NCBI GenBank assembly: GCA_028287115.1
Contig: JAQBQF010000148.1
Coordinates: 1-64,000 of the forward strand
DNA: 64,000 bases
Origin: Myxococcales bacterium
GTDB taxonomy: Bacteria; Myxococcota_A; Polyangia; Haliangiales; Haliangiaceae
Direction: 5' to 3'
Part shown: piece by piece, positions 1-7,470 of the stretch
How positions within the stretch are numbered: the first letter of the stretch is position 1
How the letters are laid out: each line of letters begins with the position of its first letter
Notes under the pieces: generated by a model
Seen by the model: the letters and a program-made list of their open reading frames with translations, nothing else
Database searches by the model: none
Told to the model about the DNA's origin: nothing
Made by a program: the position numbers and the translations under genes

Positions 1-119
1 GAGACTCGAGCATTGGCGGCCGGCGCAGCTTCGTGCATCCCGTAGGCGCGCAGCTTGTAAATTCGGGGCGCATAGCTGACCAGCTTCATGAAATGGATCT
101 CGGTCTGCTTCGAGGACAT
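1..119 (-). CDS. possible partial ORF running off the left edge
   Basis: On the minus strand an ATG at 117-119 opens a frame that stays open to base 1 (39 codons, beginning MSSKQTEIHF). I do not recognise it. The ATG lies beside a short stretch (about 111-135) that resembles the start of the zinc-ribbon fragment at 3567-3782: both share 13 identical bases reading E-C-P-R in one frame. So the ATG may be fortuitous and this may be another decayed piece. Only the part outside the window could decide. Confidence 0.2.
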   Translation of the reverse strand, partial: MSSKQTEIHFMKLVSYAPRIYKLRAYGMHEAAPAANARV

Positions 120-262
120 TCAAGAGCCGTTTTCGGGTCGCCGCCGGAACGCTGGCGTGCGTCGACGATGGACGACCGCTTGGCGTGCGGCGGCGAGGTG
201 TAAGCCGGCCAACACCGCGCGACGAGCGCGTGCACCCATCCGAGCCGACGGCGGTCGGTGGG

Positions 263-580
263 CTACGAAGCGTCGTCCCAGTCGAGCTCGGCGTCAGGCG
301 GAGCACGCGCGGGCGCGAACGCCGCCGGCTCGTGCGCGAGGCCGAGCACGACGAGCAGCGTGCGAGCGATCGCAGGGTCCGCGATGACGCCGATCACGCT
401 GCGGCGGCCGCCGCACGGGCACTGCGGCACGTCGTCGGCAAACACGCGACGCAAGAGGTCGGCCCAGGGGGTGCTGCGCGCGGGCTCGGCGTCATCGCGC
501 GGGAGCACCAGCGCGCGGAGCTTGCCCCGGTGTTTGCTCGCGGCGCCGAAAATTCCGCTGTACCGAACCAGATGCCGGCG
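263..580 (-). pseudogene. IS91-type transposase, C-terminal fragment
   Basis: The translated fragment reads like the end of IS91/IS801-type rolling-circle transposases: an HLVRYSGIFG-like segment, then WADLLRRVF, then a Cys-Pro-Cys-Gly-Gly motif, then a hydrophobic helix and a P-A-R tail ending in an acidic stretch and stop at 263. The N-terminal zinc-binding part and the HUH/Tyr catalytic region are absent, so it cannot be active. Homology begins abruptly near 580, exactly where a plus-strand beta-helix tail begins. A second copy of the same C-terminal piece lies at 3868-4085 and an N-terminal piece at 16184-16341. Confidence 0.72.
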
Positions 581-753
581 CGGTGGCGGAATGACAACTT
601 CGGCGGCACGCTGACGATCACCGACACCACGATGACGGGAATCACGGGCGGTCATTGGACCAACGTGCAATCCGGCAGTGTGACAAACGCGGGGCCGGGA
701 CGAATGCCAAGAGCATTACGATCACGAATTCGGTACTCCAGGGCGTCAACTAG
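581..753 (+). pseudogene. right-handed beta-helix exoprotein, C-terminal scrap
   Basis: From 583 the plus strand encodes a string of short Thr/Ile-rich strands (TLTITDTTMTGI, then GGHWTNV) typical of parallel beta-helix rungs. The frame is lost in a G/C run near 691-699; one frame over, the rung pattern resumes (KSITITNSVLQGVN) and ends at a TAG at 751-753. I read this as the last two or three rungs of a secreted beta-helix protein, cut off upstream by the IS91-type fragment and frameshifted. No start codon or signal peptide remains. Confidence 0.5.
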
Positions 754-773
754 ATCGATCGTCGCCGAGCAGA

Positions 774-1454
774 TCAGTCGAGCTCGATCATGTCCGCGAA
801 CGTTACCTCGGCCTCGGGCGCCGGTTCGTCGAGTTGCTCGGGCAAGGCGGCGAGTCGACTCGCCAGCGGTGCCGACAAGATGGATTCGGGGTCCCCCGCA
901 ATCGTTTCGAGATCGCGACGCGTCGCACTCCACTTGCGACGCTCTGCGTCTCCGAGCTTGCGATCGCGCGCGCTGTGATCAGCGGCTGCGATGGCGCGAT
1001 TCGCGAGGTCACCGATCAGGGCGAGCGTGCTTTGGCGAAGTGCGTCGCGCAATGCGAGCGTCGATCGAGCCGCTGCGCCGATGAGCCCGGCGACCTCGTC
1101 GGGATTCGCCGCGCGTCCGCGCAATGCGATGTCGCGGGCTCGCTGCTCGAGTAGCGATACATCGCGCGCGTAACTCGCGATCGTCGACGCGAATACGGTG
1201 CGCGTCGGCGGCCCGATCGACGTGTCCGCGGCGAGCGCCTGATCGAGACGAAGTCGCATGATCCGAATGATCATCGCCTCGATGTCTGCGAGTGCCGCGG
1301 TCAGCGCACGTTCGCGCGCCTCGAGCTCCGCGAGCGTTGTCGCCGCCGGAAGCTCGCTCGCGAGGAGCGCTGCATACTTCGCGGGATCGGCTTCGAGGGT
1401 CGCGACTCGGGCGAGCGAGTACGCTTGATCGAGCAATGCGCGTGCGGTGCTCAC
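774..1454 (-). CDS. helical coiled-coil protein of unknown function
   Basis: The GTG start (1452-1454) overlaps the TGA of the upstream lipoprotein gene by 4 bases (GTGA), so the two are probably translationally coupled. The product is 226 aa, almost entirely Ala/Leu/Arg/Glu-rich helix with heptad-like runs (for example LAELEARERALTAALADIEA), no signal peptide and no membrane segment. It looks like a cytoplasmic helical or coiled-coil protein. I do not recognise a family. Coding character is good: few rare codons and a strong third-position GC bias. The context suggests a partner of the upstream exported lipoprotein, but this is only positional. Confidence 0.6.
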   Translation of the reverse strand: MSTARALLDQAYSLARVATLEADPAKYAALLASELPAATTLAELEARERALTAALADIEAMIIRIMRLRLDQALAADTSIGPPTRTVFASTIASYARDVSLLEQRARDIALRGRAANPDEVAGLIGAAARSTLALRDALRQSTLALIGDLANRAIAAADHSARDRKLGDAERRKWSATRRDLETIAGDPESILSAPLASRLAALPEQLDEPAPEAEVTFADMIELD

Positions 1455-2242
1455 TTCGCGTAGAACGAAGCACCGAACGAGGTCGTCACGCCGCCGCCTG
1501 TGGTGGGTGTGGGCGCCGCATCGTAGTAATCGAGATAGGGCGTCCAGATCATCGTCGTCGGATCTTGGACTTCGCCGAGCGCGACAACCGTGAAAGCGAT
1601 GCCTGGGATCTCGGCGCCGTAGCCGCCGCTCCGCGGGGTCACGTGCATGGTTGCAACATCGGCGCACGGGACCGCCACGCTAGATCCATCGGTGATCGTG
1701 ACCGTCAGGCGACCGTTGAGCTGTGGCATGGAAGCGTCGGCGAGTGCGATATGCGTCGTGTTGGTGAACACGAGCTTGCCGTTGAGAAGATCGGACGTGG
1801 CGGCTGCGAATTTCCAGTTCTCGGCGGGCGCATCGATCGGGCCATCGAGCGAAAGGCCACACGGCGTAGCGGGGTCGTCGCAGACGATCCAGTCGATGTG
1901 GAACAGATCCCTGCGTTGAATGTTGAGGTACGTCCACGTCAAGCCGCCCGCGCGGCCGAGATCTCCGCCCGATGTCCACGTGAGTCCGAACGGCGGAAAC
2001 GGCACGAGCATCGGCGTCAGCTGCGAATCGGCGCAGCCCACCTTGTTCACCACCGAGCCCGGCGGCGTATTCGGGCATTGGTCCATGCCATCGACCACGC
2101 CGTCGCCGTCGTGATCGCAATGATCGCCGCACGAGGCGTCGGCCGATGCGATGAAGCCGCTGTCCAGATACTCCGGTGCGTTCGACGCCTTGGCGCACCC
2201 AACGAGGGTGACAAACAGGACGGCCTGGATCTTCGTCGTCAT
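1451..2242 (-). CDS. lipoprotein with thrombospondin type-3 motif
   Basis: I start at the ATG at 2240-2242, giving 263 aa; longer in-frame starts would put an Arg-rich non-signal sequence before the signal peptide. The N-terminus is a signal peptide ending in a lipobox (VTLVGC, Cys15). Residues about 35-60 carry an Asp-rich DGDGVVDGMDQCP calcium-binding motif of the TSP3/OmpA-linker type, and the remainder is a beta-rich domain with paired cysteines. It is probably anchored in the outer membrane or exported to the surface. It is the first gene of a two-gene unit with the coiled-coil ORF downstream. The role is unknown. Confidence 0.75.
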   Translation of the reverse strand: MTTKIQAVLFVTLVGCAKASNAPEYLDSGFIASADASCGDHCDHDGDGVVDGMDQCPNTPPGSVVNKVGCADSQLTPMLVPFPPFGLTWTSGGDLGRAGGLTWTYLNIQRRDLFHIDWIVCDDPATPCGLSLDGPIDAPAENWKFAAATSDLLNGKLVFTNTTHIALADASMPQLNGRLTVTITDGSSVAVPCADVATMHVTPRSGGYGAEIPGIAFTVVALGEVQDPTTMIWTPYLDYYDAAPTPTTGGGVTTSFGASFYAK

Positions 2243-2742
2243 GCGGCTCTTATCTGATTCGACGATGGCACGCACGTCGCACACCGTCAATGATCGGCTC
2301 GCGGATGCGCGGCAAACGGGAGATGTTGCGTCTGCGGCGATTCGAGTTGGCCCAACGATTGGGCCGGTTGAGCGAGGACGGCCGCATTCACATGCGGGGC
2401 GCGCGGCAGGCATGGCGAGCTCACCACTCAGTGCGATCGATCGCGACGAGCATGGGGCCATTGTCGCAGGCGGGAGCTTTAACGTTTGCGGCGAATCGAT
2501 CAAGACGACCGCCGTATTGCGCGAAGCCCCGGCGCTCTACCAGGCGGCGATGAATCACTTCGGCAGATACGTCGCTGCCGCGCGCGAGATTGATGGCGCA
2601 CCGTGGGCGACGATCGATTGGAGTCGCGAGCGCGTTGTCGTAGAACTGCGAAGTCATGCTTGCGTGGGTCCGCAGCGAGCGCCGCTCTCGCTGCACGGCC
2701 GTGTTTGAAGGCGCTCGCGCCGCCTGGCCGCGCACGCTATGA
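2243..2742. other. about 500 bp without a confident gene
   Basis: Short open frames exist on both strands: a plus frame ending at 2708 with a TIDWSRERVVVEL stretch, and a minus frame 2421-2657 of 78 codons. Each could be a decayed gene but neither has a start with a ribosome site or a recognisable domain. I treat the stretch as non-coding or pseudogenic. Confidence 0.35.
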
Positions 2743-2925
2743 GCTCGCAAGTGGAGCGAGATTCGCGAGCTTCACATTTGCATCGAACGAGACGATCTCG
2801 AGCCTCTCTACGGAGGCGATTCGCGGCGACAATGCTTTGATTTCAACACCGACCTGGCTCACTGCGGTGGTTGCACCAACAACTGCGTCACGAGTTCTCG
2901 TCGGATGAGCCTCCCGACTGCATAG
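2743..2925 (+). pseudogene. Cys-rich stigma-type repeat fragment
   Basis: After a stop at 2740-2742 the plus frame reads through to a TAG at 2923-2925 and contains FNTDLAHCGGCTNNC. The D-x-x-HCGGC-x-x-x-C pattern is the hallmark of the short cysteine repeat in many myxobacterial secreted proteins. No start codon, signal peptide or second repeat is present, so this is a scrap of a larger secreted protein. It overlaps the farthest upstream possible start of the next ORF. Confidence 0.4.
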
Positions 2926-2945
2926 GCCGTGGTAAATATCGCGGC

Positions 2946-3566
2946 GTGTCGTTCGACTTCATCGTGAGGATCGCGCAACTGGACCCAGCAGACCTGGCCC
3001 ATGCGGCCGTCGCGACGCCAGTCACCAAGCCGTCTAACCCACTATGGTTTGGCGGTGCGGCGTCGCAGTGGGCGGAACACGACCCATCCGCAACCTCGCC
3101 CGACGAACGTTCCGCAGTAACCGAGGAGCGACGCGCAAAGCGATTTCGCGCGAAGTATCATACGAACGATCGCGAGCTGCAGCGCACCATTCGAGATCGA
3201 GCCGTTCTGGTCCTGTTCGCAGCGCTGCACGAAGCCGGAGCGATCTTCGAATCGTCGCCGCAGAATCATCCCGTCGCGGAGGCCGCTCGAGGCGAAAACG
3301 CGGCGCGCGGCCCCAACGGGGAAGTAGCAGGCTATAAATTCTCATCGAACGACGGCTGGCACGTCACGCGAGACGAATCTGCTTTCCTCGCGGAGCGCCT
3401 GTCGGCGGCTCTCGATCGAGGAATCAAGTTCGAAACAAACGGGTTCACTTACGACGTTCGAACGAGTGCGAGCGACAAGGATGACCGGTCGACGTTCGAC
3501 TGGCTCAAGGAACTAATTGGATTCTTCGCGGTCGCAGCACGGCACCACGGTTTCGAAGTCTGGTGA
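2946..3566 (+). CDS. hypothetical protein, about 206 aa
   Basis: The frame is open from before 2871 (TTG) to the TGA at 3564-3566. The TTG lies inside the Cys-repeat scrap, so I prefer the GTG at 2946, though neither has a convincing ribosome site. The protein is mixed alpha/beta with no signal peptide or membrane helix. It has a basic central segment, a KFSSNDGWHVTRDESAFLAE stretch and a hydrophobic C-terminal helix (WLKELIGFFAVAARHHG). I do not recognise the family. Its 3' end abuts, without gap, the stop of the convergent zinc-ribbon fragment. Confidence 0.5.
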   Translation: MSFDFIVRIAQLDPADLAHAAVATPVTKPSNPLWFGGAASQWAEHDPSATSPDERSAVTEERRAKRFRAKYHTNDRELQRTIRDRAVLVLFAALHEAGAIFESSPQNHPVAEAARGENAARGPNGEVAGYKFSSNDGWHVTRDESAFLAERLSAALDRGIKFETNGFTYDVRTSASDKDDRSTFDWLKELIGFFAVAARHHGFEVW

Positions 3567-3782
3567 TTACTTCGAGCGGTACGCGTAGAAGTGCTGGTGC
3601 ATCTTGCGTAGAAACCCATCGTCGAGCCGGTGGCCAGAGGCCGTGCCCAGCACGGAGTCGAGGCCGCAATGCGGGCACAGCGCGGTTTGATCCGCTTCGA
3701 TCCAGGCGGTGATCTTTGCCGGCGCGAATCGCTTGCGGCGAGGACATTCAAACACGGTTTCGGCAAGGCGGGCTGCGATTCC
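3567..3782 (-). pseudogene. zinc-ribbon 'cytoplasmic protein' family, C-terminal fragment
   Basis: The last 71 codons match a widespread small-protein family ending in a zinc ribbon and a Trp/Phe-Tyr tail. The parts visible are FECPRR, an ITAWIEAD segment, CPHCGLDSVLG, then FLRKMHQHFYAY. The first zinc knuckle has lost a cysteine (C-P-R-R in place of the usual C-P-x-C), and the N-terminal half is absent. Upstream the open frame runs on through the antisense reading of the IS91-type scrap, so there is no native start. I regard it as a non-functional remnant. Confidence 0.5.
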
Positions 3783-3867
3783 GGGGCGGTCGCGTTGGGA
3801 AACGGGCGTTGAGCGAAGTGCAGATCGCGTAACCGGCGGCACGTTGGCTCGGCGCGAGGACGGATGC

Positions 3868-4085
3868 CTACGATAGGTCGTCGAACCAGAGCTCGGTCTG
3901 GAGCGGGTCGCGGGCCGGCGCGAACGTCGTGGGCTCGGCGGGCAGGCCGACGGCGACGAGCACGGTGCGCGCGATCGTGGGGTTGGCGACGACGGCCACG
4001 ATACTGCGCCGACCACCACACGGACACTGAGCACGTCGTCGGCAAACACGCGGCGTAGCAGCTCGGCCCACGGCAGCCGACCCAC
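3868..4085 (-). pseudogene. IS91-type transposase, C-terminal fragment with frameshift
   Basis: This is the same C-terminal module as at 263-580: LPWAELLRRVFADDV in one frame, then, after a one-base loss near 4025, QCPCGGRRS and the hydrophobic helix with the P-A-R tail in the next frame, ending at 3868. The rest of the transposase is missing. Its 5' edge is near 4085, directly before the truncated lipoprotein at 4121. Confidence 0.65.
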
Positions 4086-4120
4086 GCGGGTCGAGGTCGT
4101 GACCGCAGTGCGGTCGCAGC

Positions 4121-4569
4121 TCGGCGTGCCCCCCTTCGGGGAGCGCCCCCGACGCGAGCGCGGTCGTCGACACCGCTCCTCCGACGCCCGACGCCGCGGC
4201 TCTCACGCCGGGTGTCTACGCGACGATCACCGGCGGTGAGTTCGCCGGCACCTACGCGCTGACACAGACGGTGCAGTGCAACCTCGACATCGAGATCAAC
4301 GCGTATCGGATCTTCGGCGGCGACGTCCATCACGACATCTCCCTGTTCGCACGCACGAAGCCTGAAGCCAACCACACGGATTCGAGTCCCGACTTCTGGG
4401 TGATCGTCTCCAACAACGACAATCAACACGTCGCATACTATCCACAGGACACCGGTGGCAGCTGCGTGGTGATGGTCGAACAGAGGTGGCCGCTCGCGCG
4501 AGCAGCTTCTCGTGCACCGGTGGTGCGTTCGCGATGACCGAGGGCATCGCGATCTGCCCAGGCATGTAA
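4121..4569 (+). pseudogene. truncated and frameshifted secreted lipoprotein
   Basis: The plus frame from 4121 begins S-A-C-P-P-S-G, a lipobox-like cysteine followed by the Asp/Ala/Pro linker seen in other lipoproteins of this window. It then encodes a beta-rich domain (GVYATITGGEFAGTYALTQ, later VIVSNNDNQHVAYYP). Near 4485-4500 the frame shifts; the adjacent frame continues FSCTGGAFAMTEGIAICPGM and ends at the TAA at 4567-4569. The signal peptide is missing and the IS91-type scrap takes its place, so the gene is broken at both ends of its reading frame. Confidence 0.5.
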
Positions 4570-4893
4570 CGCTACGCGGCCGGCTTTAGCGCATAGTTCG
4601 GCTATCCGACGTCGTTCGGTCCCGCCTAGAGCGGCGCAAGGGTCATCACGACATCGTCCGCGAGTTCGATGGGATCATCCAAGGACAATTCCGTGACCTC
4701 GAGCCGCCGCAGGGCGCAATCGCGGTGTCGGCCGGTTACCGCCGGCCGACATCGTCGAACACATCCATCGAGTGCTCCGCGAAGAGGGGCATCTAAGCTC
4801 GAGGCGATTGCGAATCGCTGAGGGGTCGCCGAACTCGATCATCGACGGCGCAGCGGCGACACGCCTTGTGGAGGAACGCCGGGTGCGCTCTGC
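4570..4893. other. 324 bp, probable decayed coding sequence
   Basis: No complete gene is seen. On the plus strand about 4640-4795 reads as protein-like sequence in two successive frames (HDIVREFDGIIQGQFRDLEP, then ADIVEHIHRVLREEGHL before a TAA). This suggests a small frameshifted remnant. I cannot assign it. Confidence 0.3.
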
Positions 4894-5679
4894 TCAGAGC
4901 GTCTTGATCGCGATCACGTCATTGTAACAACTGGTCGCCCACGCGTTGACCGTTCCCGTAGCGTCGTATGTGGCCGGTGATACATTGACGAGGCGATACG
5001 ACACCTGGACATCGGCGGTGCCGTTGACTCCCGTCGCGTCGATCGCGAGTGTGTATCGCGGGTCGATCGTCCACCCTGCATTCGGGGAACCTGCCTCACC
5101 GACGCTCAGGATCAACTCGCGGTTCTGACTGACGACAGGCGTGCTGTTACTGGTCCAGGTCGATGGTGCTGGTGGGCAGGCGGTCGAGGTGCGCTTGGTG
5201 TCGAAGCAGCTCGCGACATTGACGCCCGACCATTCGGTGACCGTGCCCATCGCGTCGCCGAACCCGGCATTCGTGAGGTGAATGGATGTGATCGCCGGGG
5301 CACTACACGCGACGTAGACCGACAGGGCAGTGCCCATGTCGAGGGCCAGCCAGGTCGTTGCCGGCACCGACACCGGAGCGCACGGGCCTGACCCGGCGGG
5401 CGCCCCGCAAACGACCAAGACCATGTTCCCGGCGGTCACCGGTGCCAGTCCCCCTTGGGTCGAGTTGATGTCGAAGTTGCCCGTGGCGGTGTCAAACTTG
5501 ACGGCTTGCACGACTGGACCGAAGTGCATCGCCACATCGGTGCCCGCTCCGTCGCCGCTCGGACTATCGCCGGCCGCGCTCCCGTCGCCCGTGACTGCAT
5601 CGTCCGATGACGTCCTCGGGTCGAAATGAAACTTGCACCCCGCGGCGAGCCACACAACAACGACGACCCACCGCAGCAT
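4894..5679 (-). CDS. secreted lipoprotein of unknown function
   Basis: From the ATG at 5677-5679 the product is 261 aa. It has a short hydrophobic signal (MLRWVVVVVWLAAGC) with a clear lipobox LAAGC (Cys15), an Asp/Ser/Gly linker (about residues 20-45), then a beta-sandwich-like domain with TWLALDMGTALSVYVAC-type strands and conserved cysteines. An ATG ten codons upstream (5709) is possible but adds a charged N-terminus. No catalytic motif is evident. The gene stands alone, with its nearest same-strand neighbour 228 bases upstream. Confidence 0.7.
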   Translation of the reverse strand: MLRWVVVVVWLAAGCKFHFDPRTSSDDAVTGDGSAAGDSPSGDGAGTDVAMHFGPVVQAVKFDTATGNFDINSTQGGLAPVTAGNMVLVVCGAPAGSGPCAPVSVPATTWLALDMGTALSVYVACSAPAITSIHLTNAGFGDAMGTVTEWSGVNVASCFDTKRTSTACPPAPSTWTSNSTPVVSQNRELILSVGEAGSPNAGWTIDPRYTLAIDATGVNGTADVQVSYRLVNVSPATYDATGTVNAWATSCYNDVIAIKTL

Positions 5680-5907
5680 CCGTCCACGGTACGGGTAAGC
5701 AACGCCCATGATCAAGCAGCATGAGGCTGCCGACGCATCCCCTGCGCGTACGATGCTTCGTCGTGTGTGACGGTTCGAACCGTGCTTGCGATCCGTCCGA
5801 CCTGGCTTCCGGAGCCGTACGATTGCAATGGCGCGCAGGCGCGGGGTGCGAGCGCGCTTCACGCACGATCGTGCATCCGCAAGACGCACGCGATAGGTGC
5901 TCGACAT

Positions 5908-6573
5908 TCACCGGACCTTCACCGGACCTTCACGAGATTTCGCCGTGATCGCGAGGTGCCCGCCCACGATCGCGCGCGTCCCCATTAGCGTTGCGCGAGG
6001 AGCATCGCGGCGAACTGCGAAGCTGACCTTGCCGGTCTTGTCGGTGCCCGAGAGCACACCCTTCGCGAGCGTCACCGGCCGACATCCTGCCTTCGGGCAA
6101 TGGATGACGACGTCTCCGCATCGCGGCGACTCGAGGGAGCACACTTCGACATGACTGCTGCGCTCTCGCGATAAGACTCGCTCAATTTTCTTCGCCGTGC
6201 GCTCGACATCGGTGTCTTCGGTGTCGACCCGGAAGACCGCCGCCGGGCTGCCGTCCGAGAGCGTCCCCGCGGTGACGAGCTCGGAGACGAAATTCGTACG
6301 GGACATAGGCGTGCTCATGTTCGTGAAGTCGTGGATGGCCGTGCCATGAGACACAAACCACGTCGCCTTGTGGATCGCGAGCCTCGCGCTGGAGGGTGTC
6401 ACCCCACACTGATGGAGGATCTCGATCTCCGTTCCCGCGATCTTCTTGGCCGACGTCCGGATCTCGCCGCCTTCAGTGCTCTTTTCGCAACGCTGCTGAC
6501 TCGCAAAGAGCGCCGGATGCTCGCCGCTGTCTGTCAGCTCGCGAAGCTTGAGCTCTGGCTGTTCTCCCGCCAT
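5908..6573 (-). CDS. hypothetical protein, 221 aa
   Basis: The ATG is at 6571-6573 and the stop at 5908. There is no signal peptide. The first 40 residues are polar; the middle has a helical/beta mix with HCPKAGC near residue 160 and paired cysteines; the C-terminus is basic with alternating beta strands (TRAIVGGHLAITAKS). I do not recognise the family. Fourteen bases upstream of its start a 36-codon frame with a membrane helix ends (6580-6690), and the two may once have been one gene. A plus-strand frame covers part of the region but looks like a shadow. Confidence 0.45.
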   Translation of the reverse strand: MAGEQPELKLRELTDSGEHPALFASQQRCEKSTEGGEIRTSAKKIAGTEIEILHQCGVTPSSARLAIHKATWFVSHGTAIHDFTNMSTPMSRTNFVSELVTAGTLSDGSPAAVFRVDTEDTDVERTAKKIERVLSRERSSHVEVCSLESPRCGDVVIHCPKAGCRPVTLAKGVLSGTDKTGKVSFAVRRDAPRATLMGTRAIVGGHLAITAKSREGPVKVR

Positions 6574-6579
6574 TGTTCT

Positions 6580-6690
6580 TCACGCGGCATGGCGCTCGAT
6601 CACGTCGACGCTGTGTTCGGTCGAGTAGAAGTCCGCGCCTCTCGTCTCGTAGCTCGCGATGAGCGCGAGGTGTATGGCGATCGCGACCAC
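6580..6690 (-). CDS. possible small membrane peptide, 36 aa
   Basis: A GTG at 6688-6690 opens a 36-codon frame that stops just ahead of the 221-aa gene. It encodes one hydrophobic segment (VVAIAIHLALIAS) followed by a polar tail (ADFYSTEHSVDVIERHAA). This resembles the signal anchor of an exported or TonB-like protein, so it could be a short leader peptide or the detached N-terminus of the downstream gene. No strong ribosome site is seen. Confidence 0.22.
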   Translation of the reverse strand: MVAIAIHLALIASYETRGADFYSTEHSVDVIERHAA

Positions 6691-6880
6691 GAACGGCCAG
6701 CTACAGCATCGCGTTCATCTTCGCTCGTTGATCATGTTTATCTCGCGCGGGATGGTTGCATGCGGACAAGCGCGCTGACACATAGCGTCAGAAATCGACC
6801 AAGCCTGTCGATTTGCTGTGTAAGACGGTCGAGGTTACGCGCATCTACGACGTGGTCCGGCCATTGCGTAAACCGGACCC

Positions 6881-7411
6881 ATGACGACATACCTACTGGG
6901 CGGCTGCTTCTTGGCCTTCGCGATGATCGGCTGTACCACCACAGCCCCGACCGGATCCGATCTCGATGAGGCAGATCTGCAATCGGTGCCGTTGTCGGTG
7001 GAGATCGATCACTTCGCGCAGACACCCGATCAATTCGACCTGGTTTTTCGCAAGCTGGGCGCTGACCCAGCTCCGAATGCCGCAAGGCGCTTGGATTGTC
7101 TTCGCGTCCACGCGTCGACGAGGGTTTCCGCAAATGACACGTCTGCCGTCATGACTTCCCAAGGCTCGTTCGATGACGGAGACGCTGGCTTCGAGACCAA
7201 CTGTATAGATCCTGCGTTCTCGCTCCAGCTCGGTACCGTGCCGCCGGGAGTCGAGCTCGAAATCTCGGATAGCACTCGTCGGATCCAGATCCAGCTCGAG
7301 CGCCAAGAAGATGGCTCGTACGCGATCAAGCGATGTGACGCAGCGAACTGCCACATGTTTCAGAACATCGAATGCGGATCAAAGAGCGCGACCGGGTTCT
7401 GCCCGGTCTAG
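6881..7411 (+). CDS. small secreted lipoprotein
   Basis: The product is 176 aa starting at ATG 6881. The signal peptide ends in AMIGC (Cys18), followed by Thr/Asp-rich residues, then a compact beta-rich domain with six cysteines (FETNCIDPAF, RCDAANCHMF, NIECGS, GFCPV). The even number suggests disulfides and export to an oxidising compartment. The family is unknown. It is monocistronic and convergent with the beta-helix gene downstream. Confidence 0.7.
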   Translation: MTTYLLGGCFLAFAMIGCTTTAPTGSDLDEADLQSVPLSVEIDHFAQTPDQFDLVFRKLGADPAPNAARRLDCLRVHASTRVSANDTSAVMTSQGSFDDGDAGFETNCIDPAFSLQLGTVPPGVELEISDSTRRIQIQLERQEDGSYAIKRCDAANCHMFQNIECGSKSATGFCPV

Positions 7412-7470
7412 CCATCAAGAGCCCCAGGCAGCAACAACCTGCGTGTTCAGGTGACGATTCCTCGATCGCG

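Noticed and set aside
185-1084. Long plus-strand open frame
   Set aside because: Arg/Ala-rich composition; it is the antisense of the IS91-type scrap and of the coiled-coil gene. Only 581-753 within it has protein character.
1292-2257. Plus-strand 321-codon frame
   Set aside because: Antisense of the TSP3 lipoprotein and coiled-coil genes; no domain and Arg-rich.
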